Source of the DNA: Bacteroidota bacterium
GTDB lineage: Bacteria > Bacteroidota > Bacteroidia > 2-12-FULL-35-15
DNA length: 64,000 nucleotides
Reading direction: 5' to 3'
Assembly (NCBI GenBank): GCA_947479085.1
Contig: CANJYB010000014.1
Coordinates: 1 to 64,000, forward strand
Position 1 is the first letter of the stretch. Every line of letters begins with the position of its first letter. Shown piece by piece: positions 63,061 to 64,000 of the stretch. The notes beneath the pieces are model-generated. The model was given only the letters and a program-made list of their open reading frames with translations, was not told where the DNA came from and made no database searches. A program made the position numbers and the translations under genes.

Positions 63061-63379
63061 TTTCCCAGGTATTTTATTTAAAAATTTAAGCATTATGGCC
63101 GAAACGATAAGTATTAAGGCCGAAAGGTTAAGCATTACCAAGAGAAGTTTAAGCATTATTGCTGGAGGTTTAAGCATTATTAGGAGAAGTTTAAGCATTA
63201 TTGCTGGAGGTTTAAGCATTATTAGGAGAAGTTTAAGCATTATTGCCAAAGGTTTAAGCATTATTAAGAGAGCTTTAAGCACTATTGCCAAAGGTTTAGG
63301 CATTATTGCCAAAGGGGCAAGCATTATCGAGGAAGCGGCAAACCTTTTTGCCCACTAAATCATACTATTTATCAATTAC
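63061..63379. other. Gene-free stretch between convergent genes, 319 bases
   Basis: Almost entirely occupied by tandem array C (63088-63340). The frames across it on both strands are judged repeat artefacts. Confidence 0.8.
63088..63340. repeat. Tandem 21-bp array C (twelve units)
   Basis: The core TTTAAGCATTATT (with variants) recurs with AAG/AGG at 63088, 63109, 63130, 63151, 63172, 63193, 63214, 63235, 63256, 63277, 63298 and 63319, exactly 21 bases apart and without an indel. Units alternate between AGGAGAAG, GCTGGAGG and GCCAAAGG in the variable part; the central four (63151-63255) form a 42-bp duplication pattern. A plus-strand frame from ATG 63095 to 63358 encodes heptads (SIIAGGL, SIIRRSL), and the minus strand is open too. 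Confidence 0.95.
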
Positions 63380-64000
63380 TCACTCCTCCTCCACTTTCCG
63401 GAAACAGCGCAAAGCAAAACTCTGCAATTCCTTTATAGTTTCTTTGGGTGCTTCATAAAATCCCATGTGAGCAGCATTTTCTAACATAAGTACTGCAGGA
63501 TATTTACATAACCCCATTTGCGGGTACATCGTTTCGTAATTAATAACCGTATCTTTTTTACCAATAATAAAAAGAACGGGATAAGGGGCAAATTTTAAAA
63601 TCAAATCCCTGCTTTTTCGCTCTTTCATCCCCTCCAGGCTATTAATTATTGATTGTTTAGTAGTTTTTTCGGCAATATGTTTTGCTTTGGAGACTTCCTT
63701 TTTCAGTTTTTCCAGGTTTTCAGGGGCAAAAAGTGAAGAAATCACTTCGGCCACATAATGTCTATGCTCTTTTTTTACCAAACGGATAACTCTTTCTCTT
63801 TCCTTTTTCTTTTCTTCAGAGTCCGCATAAGAAGTGGAATTGAACAGGCACAAACCACTTACATTTTCTGGATACAACTCTGCAAACGCCATTGCAGCAT
63901 AGCCCCCCATAGAATGACCTGCAATAACATACCTCCTGACTCCAGCCTTATCTACGACAGCTTTTACGCTTTGAGCAAGTAATTCCATTGAATGATAATA
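63380..64000 (-). CDS. Alpha/beta hydrolase (5' part outside the window)
   Basis: About 206 residues are visible; the frame is still open at the window edge (YYHS before the first Met at 63988), so the true start lies outside. The nucleophile elbow is AGHSMGGYAAMAF with Ser as nucleophile. The acid is likely the Asp in PVLFIIGKKDTVINYE and the catalytic His is in LENAAHMGFYEAP. A helical cap lies between (about 80-150, rich in Lys/Glu). This matches small esterase/BioH/YbfF-like hydrolases; the substrate cannot be predicted. It is convergent with ispF across array C. Confidence 0.88.
   Translation of the reverse strand, partial: YYHSMELLAQSVKAVVDKAGVRRYVIAGHSMGGYAAMAFAELYPENVSGLCLFNSTSYADSEEKKKERERVIRLVKKEHRHYVAEVISSLFAPENLEKLKKEVSKAKHIAEKTTKQSIINSLEGMKERKSRDLILKFAPYPVLFIIGKKDTVINYETMYPQMGLCKYPAVLMLENAAHMGFYEAPKETIKELQSFALRCFRKVEEE

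Noticed and set aside
63095-63358. 87-residue heptad-repeat protein across array C
   Set aside because: The opposite strand is open for the same reason, and the unit varies at all codon positions. Kept as a repeat, not a gene.

Overview
The window is AT-rich DNA from a member of the Bacteroidota, probably an uncultured gliding-type lineage of the Flavobacteriia/Sphingobacteriia kind. The evidence is a type IX secretion (T9SS) core locus (gldJ, a porP/sprF gene, porU, porV), many secreted proteins ending in T9SS type A sorting domains (PNP motif, then a 70-90 residue beta domain), a SusC-like TonB-dependent receptor, and promoters of the Bacteroidota TAnnTTTG type. No rRNA, tRNA, CRISPR array or recognisable insertion sequence was seen.

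Layout. 1-6053: three large surface proteins (one cut by the window start). 6054-6882: a gene-free stretch with two terminators, a palindrome and a tandem 21-bp array. 6883-21577: an all-minus-strand surface cluster holding four paralogues of an unrecognised N-terminal domain (motif VIVExYY ... YRVYVDM), a TonB-dependent receptor, a beta-helix protein with a dockerin-like tail, a FISUMP lipoprotein, a beta-barrel protein and a small secreted protein. 21813-29462: housekeeping genes (rfaE2-like, a UPF0104 membrane protein, panD, ppx, ppk1, sixA-like, two SRPBCC proteins, and an OmpR-type regulator with Glu in place of the phospho-acceptor Asp). 29695-36351: radA, a PKD-repeat T9SS cargo, tsaB, and a MFP/TolC efflux pair. 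36352-38809: a repeat-rich stretch with two small genes, several palindromes and a second 21/42-bp array. 38810-40982: two T9SS cargo proteins. 41039-47364: a MacAB-like ABC export operon ending in an SF1 helicase. 47462-51859: a WG-repeat protein and metH under a SAM-I riboswitch. 52057-53596: a cytochrome-oxidase-assembly-like trio including a cysteine-free SCO homologue. 53687-62512: the T9SS locus. 62581-64000: ispF, a third 21-bp array and a partial alpha/beta hydrolase.

How the genes fit together. The T9SS genes supply the export and sortase machinery (PorV carries cargo to PorU, which removes the sorting domain; GldJ supports the envelope complex). At least seven complete cargo genes in the window carry the matching sorting domain, and the truncated first gene may be another. 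The four-paralogue cluster with its TonB receptor is the best candidate for an undescribed surface system. The second unexplained signal is three sequence-unrelated tandem arrays that share an exact 21-bp period and lie in gene-free DNA near gene 3' ends. All functional calls are from reading the sequence; no database search was run.
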